A stretch of 64,000 nucleotides of DNA from Serratia liquefaciens (GCF_027594825.1 NZ_CP088930.1:1-64000); one strand, 5' to 3'; positions 19,333-27,841 are shown, counted from the stretch's first letter. Numbers and translations: made by a program. The notes: generated by a model not told the origin, from the letters alone.

Positions 19333-19639
19333 GGCGGGTTTCCTTCATGTCACGTTCTTTAAGGAAGGCCACGATCTTTTGCTCAATTTCCACTTTATCG
19401 GTAAGCCGGTGCAGAATAATTACCCGCTTTTTTTCCTCTTCGCTGGCGTCGGCATTTAAAATATCGGCGAAGGTTTTTTGGGTAAGAATAATATCTGATT
19501 TAAAGGCGCTGGCCTCAGAGATAGTGGTGTGATCAATATCTGCCTCAATCTCCAATTTCTTCAGCACCGCTCTTGCGCTCATTTCGATGGCAAAGCTGGA
19601 GCCGAGGCCACAGCCACATACGCACAGTATTTTAAGCAT
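19325..19639 (-). CDS. PTS EIIB component, ascorbate type
   Basis: Cytoplasmic IIB subunit that receives phosphate from IIA and gives it to the sugar. The 104-residue protein begins MLKILCVCGCGLGSSFAIEM; the phosphorylated Cys of the CGxGxGSS loop is Cys8. Similar to UlaB/SgaB. It is 10 bp after the PfkA-like gene and overlaps the IIC gene by 8 bp. The C-terminus is unusually charged. Confidence 0.9.
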   Translation of the reverse strand: MLKILCVCGCGLGSSFAIEMSARAVLKKLEIEADIDHTTISEASAFKSDIILTQKTFADILNADASEEEKKRVIILHRLTDKVEIEQKIVAFLKERDMKETRHE

Positions 19640-19649
19640 GGGTATCTCC

Positions 19650-20630
19650 TCAGATTATATTTAATTGCCTGGCGAGTTTGTAATGGTGTCCTTCGGTATC
19701 AACCAAACGTTTCTGCATGCTGATTAAATCGATGGGAATAGGTTGGTTGCCGGCATTAATAATAATTGCCTTGTTCTTCATTCCTGAATGAATACAGCGA
19801 ACGACTTCGCTGGCCATAATGGTCCCCTGATAAATCTCTTCGCCGGTCGGTTCACCATTACGCAGACCGTAACCCATAATCGTTTTACGAATACGCACGC
19901 CAATTTTGGGTTCCAATTGTTTAATCATGGTGTCGATGGCGCCTTGAAAACCGGGCGAGTACTCTTTGGTATAGCCTTCGGAGCACAAAATAATCACGCT
20001 GTTTTGTTGCTCCAGCCGCTGGGTTATTTTTTCCGCCAGCTGAGTCAAGGCATATTGGCACTCTGGGATCAGGGCAAAGTCCGCATTGGATTTGATCGCC
20101 GATTGCAGCGTCAACTCACCGCAGTAGCCGCCCAGCAGCTCAATCATAAACACGCGTCCGGGCAGGGCGCGTCCGGTGTTTCTCAGTTTTGAGACTTCTT
20201 TTATCACCTGTTCGCAGGCGGTGGAAAAGCCAATGCTGTAATGGCTGCCGAAAACGTCATTGTCGATAGTCATCCCCACGCCAAAACAATTAATGCCAAA
20301 TTCGCTGAGCGTATTTAAAAACTGCAGCGACCCATCACCGCCGGCCATAATAAGCACGTCTATATGCAAAGCCTTAAGCTGTTTGCTGATGATTTCATAT
20401 TCTCCAGCCGTCAATTTCCTGGCCGTGCGGCCGGAAGACATTATCGGCATTGATGAAATTGAAAAATCAACCAAATCGCGTTGGGCAATAGGACTGTGCT
20501 GATTAGCCAATAATCCGGGAATACCACCGTTAAACAGAATGATATCTGCCTGCGCCAACCTGGCGACCTGGAAAATAAAGTTATTGATCCCGGTGACATC
20601 GCCGCCGCTTATTACTACGCCAATCTTCAT
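19650..20630 (-). CDS. Atypical PfkA-family phosphofructokinase-like enzyme
   Basis: Predicted to add a second phosphate to a hexose 6-phosphate ahead of the aldolase in the same operon. The 326-residue protein has the PfkA fold signatures: SGGD near residue 8, GGDGS at 97-101 (ATP-type Gly100), the catalytic TIDND with Asp123, and Arg159 and Arg257 at substrate-site positions. It departs from E. coli PfkA at Gly124 (Met120 here), Arg171 (Gly168) and fructose-6-P ligand His249 (Tyr254, in MGYGLRNGEP instead of GHIQRGGSP). First gene of the operon. The ATG at 20630 has AGG and GGAG upstream; the frame extends 16 codons further. Confidence 0.85.
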   Translation of the reverse strand: MKIGVVISGGDVTGINNFIFQVARLAQADIILFNGGIPGLLANQHSPIAQRDLVDFSISSMPIMSSGRTARKLTAGEYEIISKQLKALHIDVLIMAGGDGSLQFLNTLSEFGINCFGVGMTIDNDVFGSHYSIGFSTACEQVIKEVSKLRNTGRALPGRVFMIELLGGYCGELTLQSAIKSNADFALIPECQYALTQLAEKITQRLEQQNSVIILCSEGYTKEYSPGFQGAIDTMIKQLEPKIGVRIRKTIMGYGLRNGEPTGEEIYQGTIMASEVVRCIHSGMKNKAIIINAGNQPIPIDLISMQKRLVDTEGHHYKLARQLNII

Positions 20631-21014
20631 ATACCTGTCTCCAGCCAGTTCCGTGGAGCTCATTGTCATTTTTGGCATCGGTAAAATTTGCAGGCGATAT
20701 CACAAAACAATCACAAATATTTTTATGGGTGACCTTGACAGGCTTGTCGGTGGGGTTGATTTTGCGAAGGAGATCTCATTTTATTTTAGGAGGTTTTGAG
20801 ATATTTCCGATGATATTTTTAATAATCAATGTGTTGCGTTAACGTCGGGTTAAGGACTGTTTTATCGCCATCAATGATGAGGCGGGGAGAAATAACTTTA
20901 ATGAAGTGTGATAACTCTCGCATTTTTATTGGATACGCTGAGTGCGATGTTAATAAATACGCGGATAAAAGAAATAGCCGCGTATTAATTAAGTTATTTA
21001 ATGATTCAGGTTAT
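20631..21014 (-). promoter_or_regulatory. Upstream region of the PTS-aldolase operon
   Basis: A 384-bp AT-rich gap with no convincing gene. It should hold the operon promoter, reading leftward. A direct repeat ATCACAA occurs at 20699-20705 and 20710-20716 (one helical turn apart; TTGTGAT on the minus strand) and could be an operator or CRP-like half-sites. I could not fix -35 and -10 boxes. The GCACGAA repeats seen in front of the neighbouring DeoR gene are not present here. Confidence 0.45.
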
Positions 21015-21770
21015 TCAGGCTCTGACCACGGTCAAACCGGCCTGTTCCAGCGGGCCGGTCAGTGCGGCATCGGTGGAACGCTCGACGATAATACTTTGCG
21101 CCATGGAAATATCGCCAATGGCATATTGTGAGGCGGCATTGAGCTTGGCGGCCGAGGCCAATACCACGGTTTCTGCCGCCCGTGCTGCCAGTGCACGCTT
21201 GATGTAAGCCTCTTCGAGATCGCCGGTGCTCAGGCCGGCAGTAGGGTGCACGCCAGTCACGCCCATAAAATAGATATCGGCGCGAATATGAGACATGGCT
21301 TCCACTGCGGCTGCGCCAACGCTGACGATCGAATGTTTATATAAACGCCCGCCGATCAGGATCACCTCGACCTTCGGGTGGTCTACCAGACCCACGGCCA
21401 CGCTGGGGCTGTGGGTGACGACGGTGGCTTCCAGCGTGGGCGGGAGCTGCCTGACCAATTCGGCAGAAGTCGTACCGCCATCCAGAATTACCACTTGCCC
21501 AGGGGTAATCATTGCCGCCGCGGCTTTGGCAATCGCCCGTTTGGCGGCTGATTCCTGCCCGTTTCTTTCGGCAAAGGTGGCAATGGCCGGGGAAACCGGC
21601 AGCGCACCACCGTGCACCCGCTGCAGCAAGCCTTCACTGTCCAGTTCGCGCAGATCGCGCCGCAAGGTATCTTCGGACAACCCGAACATCTCGCTGAGCT
21701 GTTTGGCCAGAACCTGTCCGTCCTGAGCCAGTTTTTCCAGAATGATTTTTTTACGTTGGCTGGTGAGCAT
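21015..21770 (-). CDS. DeoR-family transcriptional regulator
   Basis: Sugar-phosphate-responsive repressor family. The 251-residue protein has an N-terminal DeoR helix-turn-helix (MLTSQRKKIILEKLAQDGQV...LSEDTLRRDLRELDSEGLL) and a C-terminal DeoRC domain with VILDGGTTSAELVRQLP and FMGVTGVHPTAGLSTGDLEEA. It is divergent from the nudK-like pair, and helically phased repeats in that spacer suggest it controls itself and that pair. It also lies upstream of the PTS operon and could control it, but no shared site was seen there. Confidence 0.88.
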   Translation of the reverse strand: MLTSQRKKIILEKLAQDGQVLAKQLSEMFGLSEDTLRRDLRELDSEGLLQRVHGGALPVSPAIATFAERNGQESAAKRAIAKAAAAMITPGQVVILDGGTTSAELVRQLPPTLEATVVTHSPSVAVGLVDHPKVEVILIGGRLYKHSIVSVGAAAVEAMSHIRADIYFMGVTGVHPTAGLSTGDLEEAYIKRALAARAAETVVLASAAKLNAASQYAIGDISMAQSIIVERSTDAALTGPLEQAGLTVVRA

Positions 21771-21795
21771 GACGTTTTCCCGTTAAATTTACACT

Positions 21796-21831
21796 GCACG
21801 AAATATCTTGATCATACACGAAAATGCACGA
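21796..21831. promoter_or_regulatory. Phased CACGAA repeats, candidate DeoR operators
   Basis: Three similar hexamers in the same direction: GCACGA at 21796, ACACGA at 21816 and GCACGA at 21826, that is 20 and 10 bp apart, each followed by A/T. They lie in the 100-bp divergent spacer between the DeoR gene and the nudK-like gene. Spacing by whole helical turns fits a protein binding one DNA face. Confidence 0.5.
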
Positions 21832-21870
21832 TAGTATCAATTTCCTTTCCTGCTTGCGGAGTTGAACACC

Positions 21871-22467
21871 ATGATCGTTACCCAAGATCGGGTTCGCATT
21901 GTCGAAACCCGGGTGCTGTCTGATGACTGGTATGTACTGAAAAAAACCACCTTTGACTTTTTGCGTCGCGATGGCGTATGGCAGCGACAAAGCCGCGAAA
22001 CCTACGACCGCGGCGACGGAGCCACCATCTTGCTGTTTAACCGGCAAAGGCAAAAGGTAGTGCTGACGCGTCAGTTCCGCTTCCCGGTGTTCGTCAACGG
22101 GCACGACGGCATGTTGATAGAGGCTGCGGCCGGGTTGCTGGACAATGCGTCGCCGGAAGAACGCATCCGGGCCGAGGCAGAGGAAGAAACCGGCTATATC
22201 GTGCAAAACGTGCAAAAGGTGTTTGAAGCTTACATGAGCCCCGGTTCGGTGACCGAGAAACTGCACTTTTTTATCGGCGAATACCAGGCCGATGAACGGG
22301 TCAGTAACGGCGGCGGGGTGGAAGCGGAAGGCGAAGACCTTGAAGTGATAGAGCTGCCGTTGGCGGACGCTTTGCGCGCTGTCAGCCAGGGCACCATTGT
22401 CGATGCCAAAACCATCATGCTGTTGCAGTTTGTCGCCCTCAACCACACTTTGGAGAAGCCATTATGA
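21871..22467 (+). CDS. NudK-like Nudix pyrophosphatase
   Basis: Predicted hydrolase of nucleotide sugars such as GDP-mannose. The 198-residue protein closely resembles E. coli NudK: ETYDRGDGATILLFNRQRQ, RQFRFPVFVNG, a Nudix helix AGLLDNASPEERIRAEAEEETGY-type region with the metal-binding EEET core near residue 108, and the downstream AYMSPGSVTEKLHFFIGEY. The ATG at 21871 has GGAG ten bases upstream; a TTG at 21862 is also in frame. The stop overlaps the next ATG as ATGA, so the two products are probably co-translated. Confidence 0.88.
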   Translation: MIVTQDRVRIVETRVLSDDWYVLKKTTFDFLRRDGVWQRQSRETYDRGDGATILLFNRQRQKVVLTRQFRFPVFVNGHDGMLIEAAAGLLDNASPEERIRAEAEEETGYIVQNVQKVFEAYMSPGSVTEKLHFFIGEYQADERVSNGGGVEAEGEDLEVIELPLADALRAVSQGTIVDAKTIMLLQFVALNHTLEKPL

Positions 22468-22832
22468 ATGCCCAATTGATTCTGATCGCCGGCCCGTACC
22501 GCAGCGGCACCGGGGGCGATGCGCAGCGTATTGCCGACAATTTGCATCGGCTGGAGCAGGCAGCGCTTACGGTCTACCAACGCGGGCATGTGCCGGTGAT
22601 CGGCGAATGGTTGGCGTTGCCCTTGGCCGCGGCGGCCGGCTCGACCCAACTGGGGGATGCGGTAAGTGAAGCCTTTCTCTATCCTGTAGCCCACCGACTG
22701 ATAGCCCAGTGTCAGGCTATTTACCGCCTGGAAGGGGCGTCGGCCGGTGCGGATAACGATGTACGCCTGGCTAATGAGCGGGGAATACCGGTGTATTATC
22801 GTCTGGATGATATCCCGCAGTTGACACCCTGA
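22464..22832 (+). CDS. DUF4406-like / nucleoside deoxyribosyltransferase-fold protein
   Basis: A 122-residue protein starting MNAQLILIAGPYRSGTGGDA, where the GPYR motif after the first strand recalls DUF4406 and nucleoside 2-deoxyribosyltransferase-like folds; the end, NDVRLANERGIPVYY, fits the last strands of that fold. Catalytic function is not known to me. It is translationally coupled to the NudK-like gene, which suggests both act on nucleotide or nucleotide-sugar metabolites. Confidence 0.65.
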   Translation: MNAQLILIAGPYRSGTGGDAQRIADNLHRLEQAALTVYQRGHVPVIGEWLALPLAAAAGSTQLGDAVSEAFLYPVAHRLIAQCQAIYRLEGASAGADNDVRLANERGIPVYYRLDDIPQLTP

Positions 22833-22841
22833 GAATGAAAA

Positions 22842-22863
22842 AAGGCAGGCTTTCGCCTGCCTT
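22842..22863. terminator. Terminator between DUF4406-like gene and malY
   Basis: AAGGCAGGC-TTTC-GCCTGCCTT hairpin with an A-run on the left, which on the minus strand reads as a GAAA tetraloop hairpin followed by TTTT. It lies between convergent stops, best suited to malY. Confidence 0.8.
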
Positions 22864-22876
22864 CCAGCCCATCAGA

Positions 22877-24058
22877 TCAAACCTCGTCCAGCACAAACTT
22901 CAACCCATTTATCAGCTTGTCCATACCCGCTTCGACTTTGCTGCGCGGGCAGCCGACGTTCAGCCGCAGGTAGCCACGGCCTTCTTCGCCGTAGGTGAAA
23001 CCGGGCATAATCGCCACCTTCTCGCGTTCGATCAGCACCTGCTGTAACTGGCGATCGTCAATGCCCAACGGGCGCAGATCGATCCAGGCCAGATAAGTGG
23101 ACTGCGGCGGCTGCCAGGCCAGGGCAGGAAAGGCCTGGTTCAGCCGCTCGGCAACGTACGTCAGGTTGTCCTGCAGGTAATCACGCAGCGCATCCAGCCA
23201 GGGTTCGCCGTGGCGATAAGCGGCAATATGTGCCGCCACCGCCAGCACCGCCGGGGAAGATAAGCCGTCGCGCGCCTTCAACTGCTGGAAGTAAGCCTCG
23301 CGGCTGGCATCATCGCTGATAAAACCGTAGGCGCCGGTTAAGGCCGGGATATTGAAGGTTTTAGAGCCTGAGGTCAGCAATGCCCAGGGCGTAGTGGCGA
23401 CCTGGCTCCACGGCGTGTGGCGATTTTCACCCCAGACCATGTCCATGTGGATCTCATCGCTGATCACCCGTACGTCGTGACGTTCACACAACTCGGCCAT
23501 CTGCTGCAATTCTTCCGGGCGCCATACCTTGCCGGTCGGGTTCTGCGGGCTGCACAGCAGCAGAATTTTGGTCTGCGGCCGTGCCAGCAAGGCTTCCAGG
23601 TGCGCCATATCGCACTGCCAGTCGTTACCCTGCTTATGCAGCGGGCAGGCCAACAGTTGGCGCTGATTTCCGAGGATCACCTTATAAAAGGCGTCATAGG
23701 CCGGCGTGTGGGTGACTACGTATTCACCCGGTGCCGACCACAGGCGAATCAGTTGCGCCACCATATAAATCACCGACGGGCCATACACGGCGGTGTTGGT
23801 GTCAACTGGGGCCGCAAAGCGCTGTTGATACCAATGACGTACCGCCCCGAGAAAATCTTCATGCTGCCAGCGGCTGTAGCCCAGCACGCCATGCTGCAGG
23901 CGCTGTTGCAGCGCTTCGATAATGCAGGGGGCCGTGGCGAAATCCATATCGGAAATGGTGAAGGGCAACAAATCGTCGCGGCCAAAGCGATCGGCGATGT
24001 AATCCCATTGCGTGCACCAGGTGCCGTGCCGATCAACCGGGGTAGAAAAATCAAACAT
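22877..24058 (-). CDS. malY: MalY, PLP-dependent beta-cystathionase / Mal regulon modulator
   Basis: Pyridoxal-phosphate enzyme of the class I/II aminotransferase fold; in E. coli MalY cleaves cystathionine C-S bonds and also binds and inhibits MalT. The 393-residue protein shows the substrate loop SDMDFATAP near residue 36, SPQNPTGKVW, ISDEIHMDM and the PLP-lysine motif TSGSKTFN. Length matches MalY (390). The ATG overlaps the malX stop by 8 bp, and malXY stands divergent from malI as in E. coli. Confidence 0.93.
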   Translation of the reverse strand: MFDFSTPVDRHGTWCTQWDYIADRFGRDDLLPFTISDMDFATAPCIIEALQQRLQHGVLGYSRWQHEDFLGAVRHWYQQRFAAPVDTNTAVYGPSVIYMVAQLIRLWSAPGEYVVTHTPAYDAFYKVILGNQRQLLACPLHKQGNDWQCDMAHLEALLARPQTKILLLCSPQNPTGKVWRPEELQQMAELCERHDVRVISDEIHMDMVWGENRHTPWSQVATTPWALLTSGSKTFNIPALTGAYGFISDDASREAYFQQLKARDGLSSPAVLAVAAHIAAYRHGEPWLDALRDYLQDNLTYVAERLNQAFPALAWQPPQSTYLAWIDLRPLGIDDRQLQQVLIEREKVAIMPGFTYGEEGRGYLRLNVGCPRSKVEAGMDKLINGLKFVLDEV

Positions 24059-25670
24059 GGGACGCTCCCTGCAGGGCCGCGGCAGGGGATGCGGCGGCTA
24101 TCAGTGAGTCTAATTCATCTTTCACCGATTGCACCTGCGGGCCGATCACCACCTGCAGGTTATGCTCGTTAAGGTGCACCACGCCAATCGCGCGGTTAGC
24201 TTTCAGCGCGGCATCGTCCACCTTGCTCATATCATCGACCGACAGTCGCAGACGGGTGATGCAGTTATCCAGGGAAACGATGTTATCGCTGCCGCCCAGC
24301 GCCGCCAGGATCGCCGGCACGTTATAGCCGGATTTGCCGACGGCCCCTACCGGTGCGCTCTGGCTGCCGGCGGTTTCGCTCTCGCGACCAGGAGTTTTGA
24401 TGTTAAAGCGCTGAATGGAGAAACGGAAAATGGCGTAGTAGGCAGCGAACCAGATGGCGGCTACGATCGGCACCAGATACCACTTGGTGGCGGTACCGTG
24501 CAGGATGCCGAACACCACGAAGTCGATGATATTACCGTCGGTATTGCCGATGGTCACCCCCAGCAGCGCCATCACGGTAAAGCCCAACCCGGTCAGGATA
24601 GCGTGAATGAAGTACAGGAAAGGCGCGACGAACAGGAACAGGAATTCGATCGGTTCGGTAGTCCCGCCGACCACGCAGGCCACCACGCCCGAGATCAGCA
24701 GACCCTTAATCTTATGGCGGTTTTCCGGCTTGGCGCAGTGATACATCGCTAACGCCGCCCCCGGCAGACCGCCGAGGAATGCCGGCATTTTACCCTGTGA
24801 CAGGAAGCGGGTAGCGCTTTCTGCAAAGCCGGTGGTGGTTGGGCAGGAGAGCTGAGCCTGGAAGATGGTCAGCGCGCCGCTGACGCTATGGCCACAAACG
24901 TCCAGCGTGCCGCCCGCTTCGGTAAAGCGGATTAACGCCACCAGAATGTGGTGCAGGCCGAACGGCAACAGCAGGCGTTCGCCGGTACCGAAAATCATCG
25001 GCCCAAAGGCGCCGGCCCCGTTAATCACCCAACCCAACCCGTTGATGCCGGCGGCAAACCACGGCCAGATCAGCGGGATCACCAGCCCACACAGGCCCAG
25101 TACCAGGGTGGTAACGATCGGCACGAAACGGGTGCCGCCAAAGAACGCCAGCGCATCCGGCAGGCGAATGGTATTAAAACGTTCATGCAGCAGGTAAACG
25201 ATAATGCCGACGATCACCGCCCCCAGAATGCCGGTATCGATCGACTGAATGCCGAGGATGTTCTGGACGTTATTGGCTTTCAGCACCAGCGGATCGGTGG
25301 TGGGCAAAATGCCGGCGGTGGTCAGATAGAAGTTGGTAGCCAGGTTCAGCACCGCAAAGCCGACAAAGCCGGAGAACGCGGCAACCCCCTTGTTTTCACG
25401 TGCCATGCCCAGTGGAATAGCGATAGCGAACATCACCGGCAGGAAGCTGAAGGCGAATGAGCCAATCTTGCTCATCCAGGTGAACAACAACTGGAAGGCA
25501 GGGTGGCCGATAAACGGCATCAGGGTGATGACGTCGCGACTGCTCAGCGAACTTCCGATCCCCAGCATGATGCCGCAGAACGACAGCAAGGCGACGGGCA
25601 GCATGAATGTTTTGCCCAGGCTCTGGAAAAACTCCCAGAGCGTAATTTTTTGTTTTTTAGGTGCTGGCAT
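24051..25670 (-). CDS. malX: MalX, PTS EIICB for maltose/glucose
   Basis: Fused PTS permease (IIC, about residues 1-420) and cytoplasmic IIB domain (about 445-525), able in E. coli to take up glucose and maltose. The 539-residue protein has IIC stretches GTGERLLLPFGLHHI and GGTTEPIEFLFLFVAPFLY and the IIB phosphocysteine motif SLDNCITRLRLSV. Length fits MalX (530). A MalI operator lies 64-80 bp before its start. Phosphate would come from the glucose IIA encoded elsewhere. Confidence 0.93.
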   Translation of the reverse strand: MPAPKKQKITLWEFFQSLGKTFMLPVALLSFCGIMLGIGSSLSSRDVITLMPFIGHPAFQLLFTWMSKIGSFAFSFLPVMFAIAIPLGMARENKGVAAFSGFVGFAVLNLATNFYLTTAGILPTTDPLVLKANNVQNILGIQSIDTGILGAVIVGIIVYLLHERFNTIRLPDALAFFGGTRFVPIVTTLVLGLCGLVIPLIWPWFAAGINGLGWVINGAGAFGPMIFGTGERLLLPFGLHHILVALIRFTEAGGTLDVCGHSVSGALTIFQAQLSCPTTTGFAESATRFLSQGKMPAFLGGLPGAALAMYHCAKPENRHKIKGLLISGVVACVVGGTTEPIEFLFLFVAPFLYFIHAILTGLGFTVMALLGVTIGNTDGNIIDFVVFGILHGTATKWYLVPIVAAIWFAAYYAIFRFSIQRFNIKTPGRESETAGSQSAPVGAVGKSGYNVPAILAALGGSDNIVSLDNCITRLRLSVDDMSKVDDAALKANRAIGVVHLNEHNLQVVIGPQVQSVKDELDSLIAAASPAAALQGASHV

Positions 25671-25733
25671 AACCGGCGGCTCCTGGCGAAAAAGCGTGCA
25701 AAAGTGGTGTGTACCCCTGTTAGGTAAAAATAA

Positions 25734-25749
25734 GATAAAACGTTTTACC
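25734..25749. promoter_or_regulatory. MalI operator in front of malX
   Basis: GATAAAACGTTTTACC differs by one base from the MalI operator GATAAAACGTTTTATC known in E. coli. It lies between divergent malX and malI. Confidence 0.85.
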
Positions 25750-25810
25750 TAGCAAAAATGCGCCGCTAATCACAATTTCAAAGCCTGCTTTACGGTGAGA
25801 ATGGAGGAGC

Positions 25811-25828
25811 CAGTAAAACGTTTTACTG
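25811..25828. promoter_or_regulatory. Second MalI operator, malI side
   Basis: CAGTAAAACGTTTTACTG is a perfect 18-bp palindrome sharing the TAAAACGTTTTA core with the malX-side site. It lies about 105 bp before malI, consistent with autoregulation. Confidence 0.85.
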
Positions 25829-25932
25829 ATCAAACAGATTCGGTATACCATTTGCTTCAAGAGACATCCCCCTGGTTTGCTGCCCTTGAGTGGCCTGGGG
25901 ACAGAATGCCCAGGATCGGGCTCGCCGAGGTC

Positions 25933-26964
25933 ATGACCATCAAAAAAATCACCATCACTGATGTTGCGCAGCAGGCCGGCGTCTCCGTCACCACGGTTTC
26001 TCTGGTGCTGAGCGGCAAAGGGCGCATTTCATCGACCACCGTCACACGGGTGAATCAGGCGATTGAAAGCCTGGGCTATGTGCGCAACCGTCAGGCGGCG
26101 ACGCTGCGCGGCGGAGAGTCAGGCGTGATTGGGCTGATCCTGCGTGACATTTGTGAGCCGTTTTATGCGGAAATGACTGCGGGACTGAGCGAAGTGCTGG
26201 AGGATCACGGCAAAGTGCTGTTCCTGACCCAAAGCGGTCGCGATGGCAAAGGGTTGATGCGTTGTTTTGATACGCTGCTGGAGCACGGCGTCGACGGCAT
26301 GGTGCTGGCGGGCGGCGTGCGTATGGCCGAGGGGCTGAAGGAAAAGGCCGCAGAACAGGGGGTTCCTCTGGTTTGCGCCGCACGTTCCAATGGGCTGGAA
26401 GGCGTGGATGTGGTTCGGCCGGACAATATGCAGGCCGCCAAAATGGCCACTGAATTTTTGATCAAACGCGGCCACAGCCAAATTGCCTATCTCGGTGGGC
26501 AAAGCAATTCACTGACCCGTGCGGAACGCCTCGGGGGCTTTTGCGCCACGCTGGTGCAGTATGGGCTGCCTTTTCGATCTGAATGGATTGTCGAGTGCGA
26601 CTGCCGGCAGCGGGCGGGGGCGGAAGCGGCTGAAAATCTGCTGCGCCACTATCCGAACATCAGCGCACTGGTGTGCCACAAGGCGTCGGTGGCCCTGGGA
26701 GCTTATTTTGGCATCGTGCGTAGCGGGCGCAGTATTGGCTCGGAAGGGGTGGATACCTATTACGGGCAGCAGGTGGCGCTGATTGGTTTTGGCGACGTCC
26801 CCGAGGCCGAACTGACCGAGCCGCCATTGACGCTGGTTTCCAGTTCGGCGCGGGAGGTGGGCCGCAGTGCAGCCTCACGTTTGTTACAGCGGATCGCCGC
26901 CGCTGATTTGCCGCCGCAGAACGTTATTTTGCCACCGATGTTGATCAAACGTGGCTCTGCCTGA
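25933..26964 (+). CDS. malI: MalI, LacI-family repressor of malXY
   Basis: Repressor of malXY. The 343-residue protein has an N-terminal LacI helix-turn-helix, MTIKKITITDVAQQAGVSVT followed by TVSLVLSGKGRIS, almost identical to E. coli MalI, then a periplasmic-binding-protein-like effector domain (VDGMVLAGGVR, VRPDNMQAAKMATEFLIKRG, YLGGQSNSLTRAERLGG). I start at 25933 because the alignment begins there, with GAGG close upstream; the frame is open 46 codons further but would run over the operator. Its 3' end overlaps convergent ampR by 20 bp. Confidence 0.95.
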   Translation: MTIKKITITDVAQQAGVSVTTVSLVLSGKGRISSTTVTRVNQAIESLGYVRNRQAATLRGGESGVIGLILRDICEPFYAEMTAGLSEVLEDHGKVLFLTQSGRDGKGLMRCFDTLLEHGVDGMVLAGGVRMAEGLKEKAAEQGVPLVCAARSNGLEGVDVVRPDNMQAAKMATEFLIKRGHSQIAYLGGQSNSLTRAERLGGFCATLVQYGLPFRSEWIVECDCRQRAGAEAAENLLRHYPNISALVCHKASVALGAYFGIVRSGRSIGSEGVDTYYGQQVALIGFGDVPEAELTEPPLTLVSSSAREVGRSAASRLLQRIAAADLPPQNVILPPMLIKRGSA

Positions 26965-27841
26965 TTTGCGCCAATTCTTCGTTGGCCTGTTGCCGTAGCC
27001 AACCGACAAAGACTTTCATCGCGGGCGTCATATCGCGCGACTTCAGGTAAGTGAGCCAGTAAGCGCCGAGGTTCGCTTCGGCGGCGAAGGGGCGCTGCAA
27101 GATTCCTTCCTGCAATTCACGAGCAAACATGCGCGCCGGGGCCAGGGCCACGCCGCCGCTGTGAATGGCACCTTCGACCATCAGCCGTGAAGAGTCGAAG
27201 ACCGGGCCATTGATCCGCCATGGCGTGACCTGCGCCGCCGTGAACCAACGTTCCCATTCGTCTTTGCGGTAGCTGCGCATCAGCAGTTCGTGTTGCAGAT
27301 CCTGTGGCGTGCGCAGGCGTTTGGCGATTTCCGGCGGGCACAGTACCGTCAGCGGCGCGTCAAACAATTTTAGGTTGTGGGTGGCGGGCCAGCGTCCTTC
27401 GCCGAAACGGATAGCAAAATCCATTCCGTCAGCGGACAGGTTGACCAGATTGTTGTTGGTCAGCACCCGCAGATCGATAAACGGGTGTGATGCTCTGAAG
27501 GCCGCCAGACGGGGCATCAGCCAGCCCACGGCAAAGGTACCCACCACCGCGACCGTCAGCACCTCATGGAAATGCCCGCCCTCAAACTGCTGCAGCACCG
27601 ATTCAATGCGATCGAAGGCATCGCTGAGTACCGGCAGCAACGCCTGTCCTTCTTCGGTCAGGTCCAGACCACGCGGTAGGCGACGGAACAGCTGAATACC
27701 CAACTGCTGTTCGAGCGTTCGCACCTGTTGGCTGACGGCAGCCTGGGTGACGCTCAGTTCCAGCCCGGCGCGGGTAAAATTCAGGTGGCGGGCAGAGGAT
27801 TCAAACGCCCGCAGGGCATTGAGGGGAAGTCGGTTGCGCAT
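26945..27841 (-). CDS. ampR: AmpR, LysR-family regulator of ampC
   Basis: Controls ampC in response to muropeptides from peptidoglycan recycling. The 298-residue protein has the LysR helix-turn-helix (LNALRAFESSARHLNFTRAG) and AmpR-specific stretches: VVGTFAVGWLMPRL, RSYRKDEWERWF and FDSSRLMVEGAIHSGGVALA with the effector-pocket region. It is divergent from ampC with a 204-bp spacer, the classical inducible arrangement. Confidence 0.92.
   Translation of the reverse strand: MRNRLPLNALRAFESSARHLNFTRAGLELSVTQAAVSQQVRTLEQQLGIQLFRRLPRGLDLTEEGQALLPVLSDAFDRIESVLQQFEGGHFHEVLTVAVVGTFAVGWLMPRLAAFRASHPFIDLRVLTNNNLVNLSADGMDFAIRFGEGRWPATHNLKLFDAPLTVLCPPEIAKRLRTPQDLQHELLMRSYRKDEWERWFTAAQVTPWRINGPVFDSSRLMVEGAIHSGGVALAPARMFARELQEGILQRPFAAEANLGAYWLTYLKSRDMTPAMKVFVGWLRQQANEELAQIRQSHV

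Noticed and set aside
20829..21131. 100-codon plus-strand frame in the PTS upstream gap
   Set aside because: Runs antisense into the DeoR gene and has no recognisable product.
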